NCBI GenBank assembly: GCA_934692485.1
Contig: CAKUTX010000003.1
Span: 62,001 to 126,000, forward strand
Source of the DNA: an uncultured Candidatus Melainabacteria bacterium
Lineage (GTDB): Bacteria; Cyanobacteriota; Vampirovibrionia; Gastranaerophilales; Gastranaerophilaceae
Reading direction: 5' to 3'
DNA length: 64,000 nt
Below the pieces are notes generated by a model, which saw nothing but the letters and a program-made list of their open reading frames with translations, did not search any database and had not been told where the DNA came from. Both the position numbers and the translations under genes were made by a program. This document shows positions 63,742-64,000 of this stretch, one piece after another (positions within the stretch are counted from its first letter, which is position 1; each line of letters opens with the position of its first letter).

Positions 63742-64000
63742 TTTTTTCCTTAATACGAGTTGCTTTACCAGAACGTTCTCTCAAGTAGTAAAGTTTAGAA
63801 CGTCTTACATCACCTTTTCTAAGAACAGTAATTTTGTCGATTCTTGGAGAGTTTAGCAAGAATACACGTTCTACACCAACACCTTGGAATACTTTTCTAA
63901 CTGTAATAGTTTTATTAACACCAGAACCATGTTTTTTGATAACAGTACCTTCAAAAGCCTGAATTCTTTCTTTGTTACCTTCAACAATTCTTACAAAAAC
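63728..64000 (-). CDS. rplS: 50S ribosomal protein L19, C-terminal part (cut by edge)
   Basis: The last ~90 residues of L19: [60 protein letters not shown], and [20 protein letters not shown]. The N-terminus lies outside the window. The stop overlaps the start of rbgA by 14 bases. Confidence 0.95.
   Translation of the reverse strand, partial: VFVRIVEGNKERIQAFEGTVIKKHGSGVNKTITVRKVFQGVGVERVFLLNSPRIDKITVLRKGDVRRSKLYYLRERSGKATRIKEKIEKR

Noticed and set aside
1..64000. CRISPR arrays, insertion sequences, prophage genes
   Set aside because: No regularly spaced repeats, transposase or phage structural genes were seen. The only integration hint is the tRNA-Gly duplication.

Overview
The window is AT-rich, densely packed bacterial DNA whose genes switch strand often. 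It encodes a diderm: there is a TolC/CusA/CusB-type efflux operon, signal-peptide proteins, prepilin-like proteins and an FtsEX pair. Full-length three-domain NifU with NifS, several prepilin-like proteins starting FTLAEVLITLGIIGVVAA, and small glycine-rich membrane proteins together suggest a non-photosynthetic relative of Cyanobacteria (Melainabacteria/Vampirovibrionia, probably the gut order Gastranaerophilales). That assignment comes from recalled protein style, not from a search.

Layout. 1-9 kb: obg (cut by the edge), tsaD, a protein-kinase-like gene, a divergent gshB, a membrane/coiled-coil protein, a metallo-hydrolase, ribD, dnaX. 8.4-14 kb: ldcA, nifU-nifS, a YibE/F membrane protein, then metK with a structured 5' leader. 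14-17 kb: a large HELNH-motif protein split by a ten-base G tract, a 52-codon gene, and tlyA. 17.5-24 kb: a secreted protein, polA, and the tig-clpP-clpX cluster. 24-33 kb: LPLAT, nitrilase and dacB; then glycosyltransferase, Gfo/Idh oxidoreductase, CDP-alcohol transferase, trmL and nnrD; then anmK. 33-36.8 kb: a small self-contained transcription unit, two tandem WYL-type regulators, and a Y-family polymerase. 36.8-49.8 kb: rqcH, nfeD-stomatin, aspS, ribF, a prepilin divergent from an XRE regulator, a degenerate REC-GGDEF protein with ftsX and ftsE, a lone transketolase half, and a HEAT-like protein. 49.9-64 kb: dnaE, tRNA-Gly with a duplicated 3' end and odd repeats, the efflux operon, a TPR protein, a second prepilin broken by a ten-base C tract, rnhB, rbgA and rplS (cut by the edge).

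Most notable: two genes (the HELNH protein and the prepilin) each carry a 10-bp G/C homopolymer near the start codon. In both, the reading frame is restored by adding one base or removing two, the signature of slipped-strand phase variation. Many genes also have a -10-like hexamer exactly six or seven bases before the ATG and no Shine-Dalgarno sequence, suggesting leaderless transcripts. Other points are a tandem WYL pair next to a Y-family polymerase (PafBC-like damage control), clamp-binding motifs of the form QxSLF in three replication/repair proteins, and a two-member family of glycine-rich membrane proteins with a shared TQ(E/K)PDxF signature.
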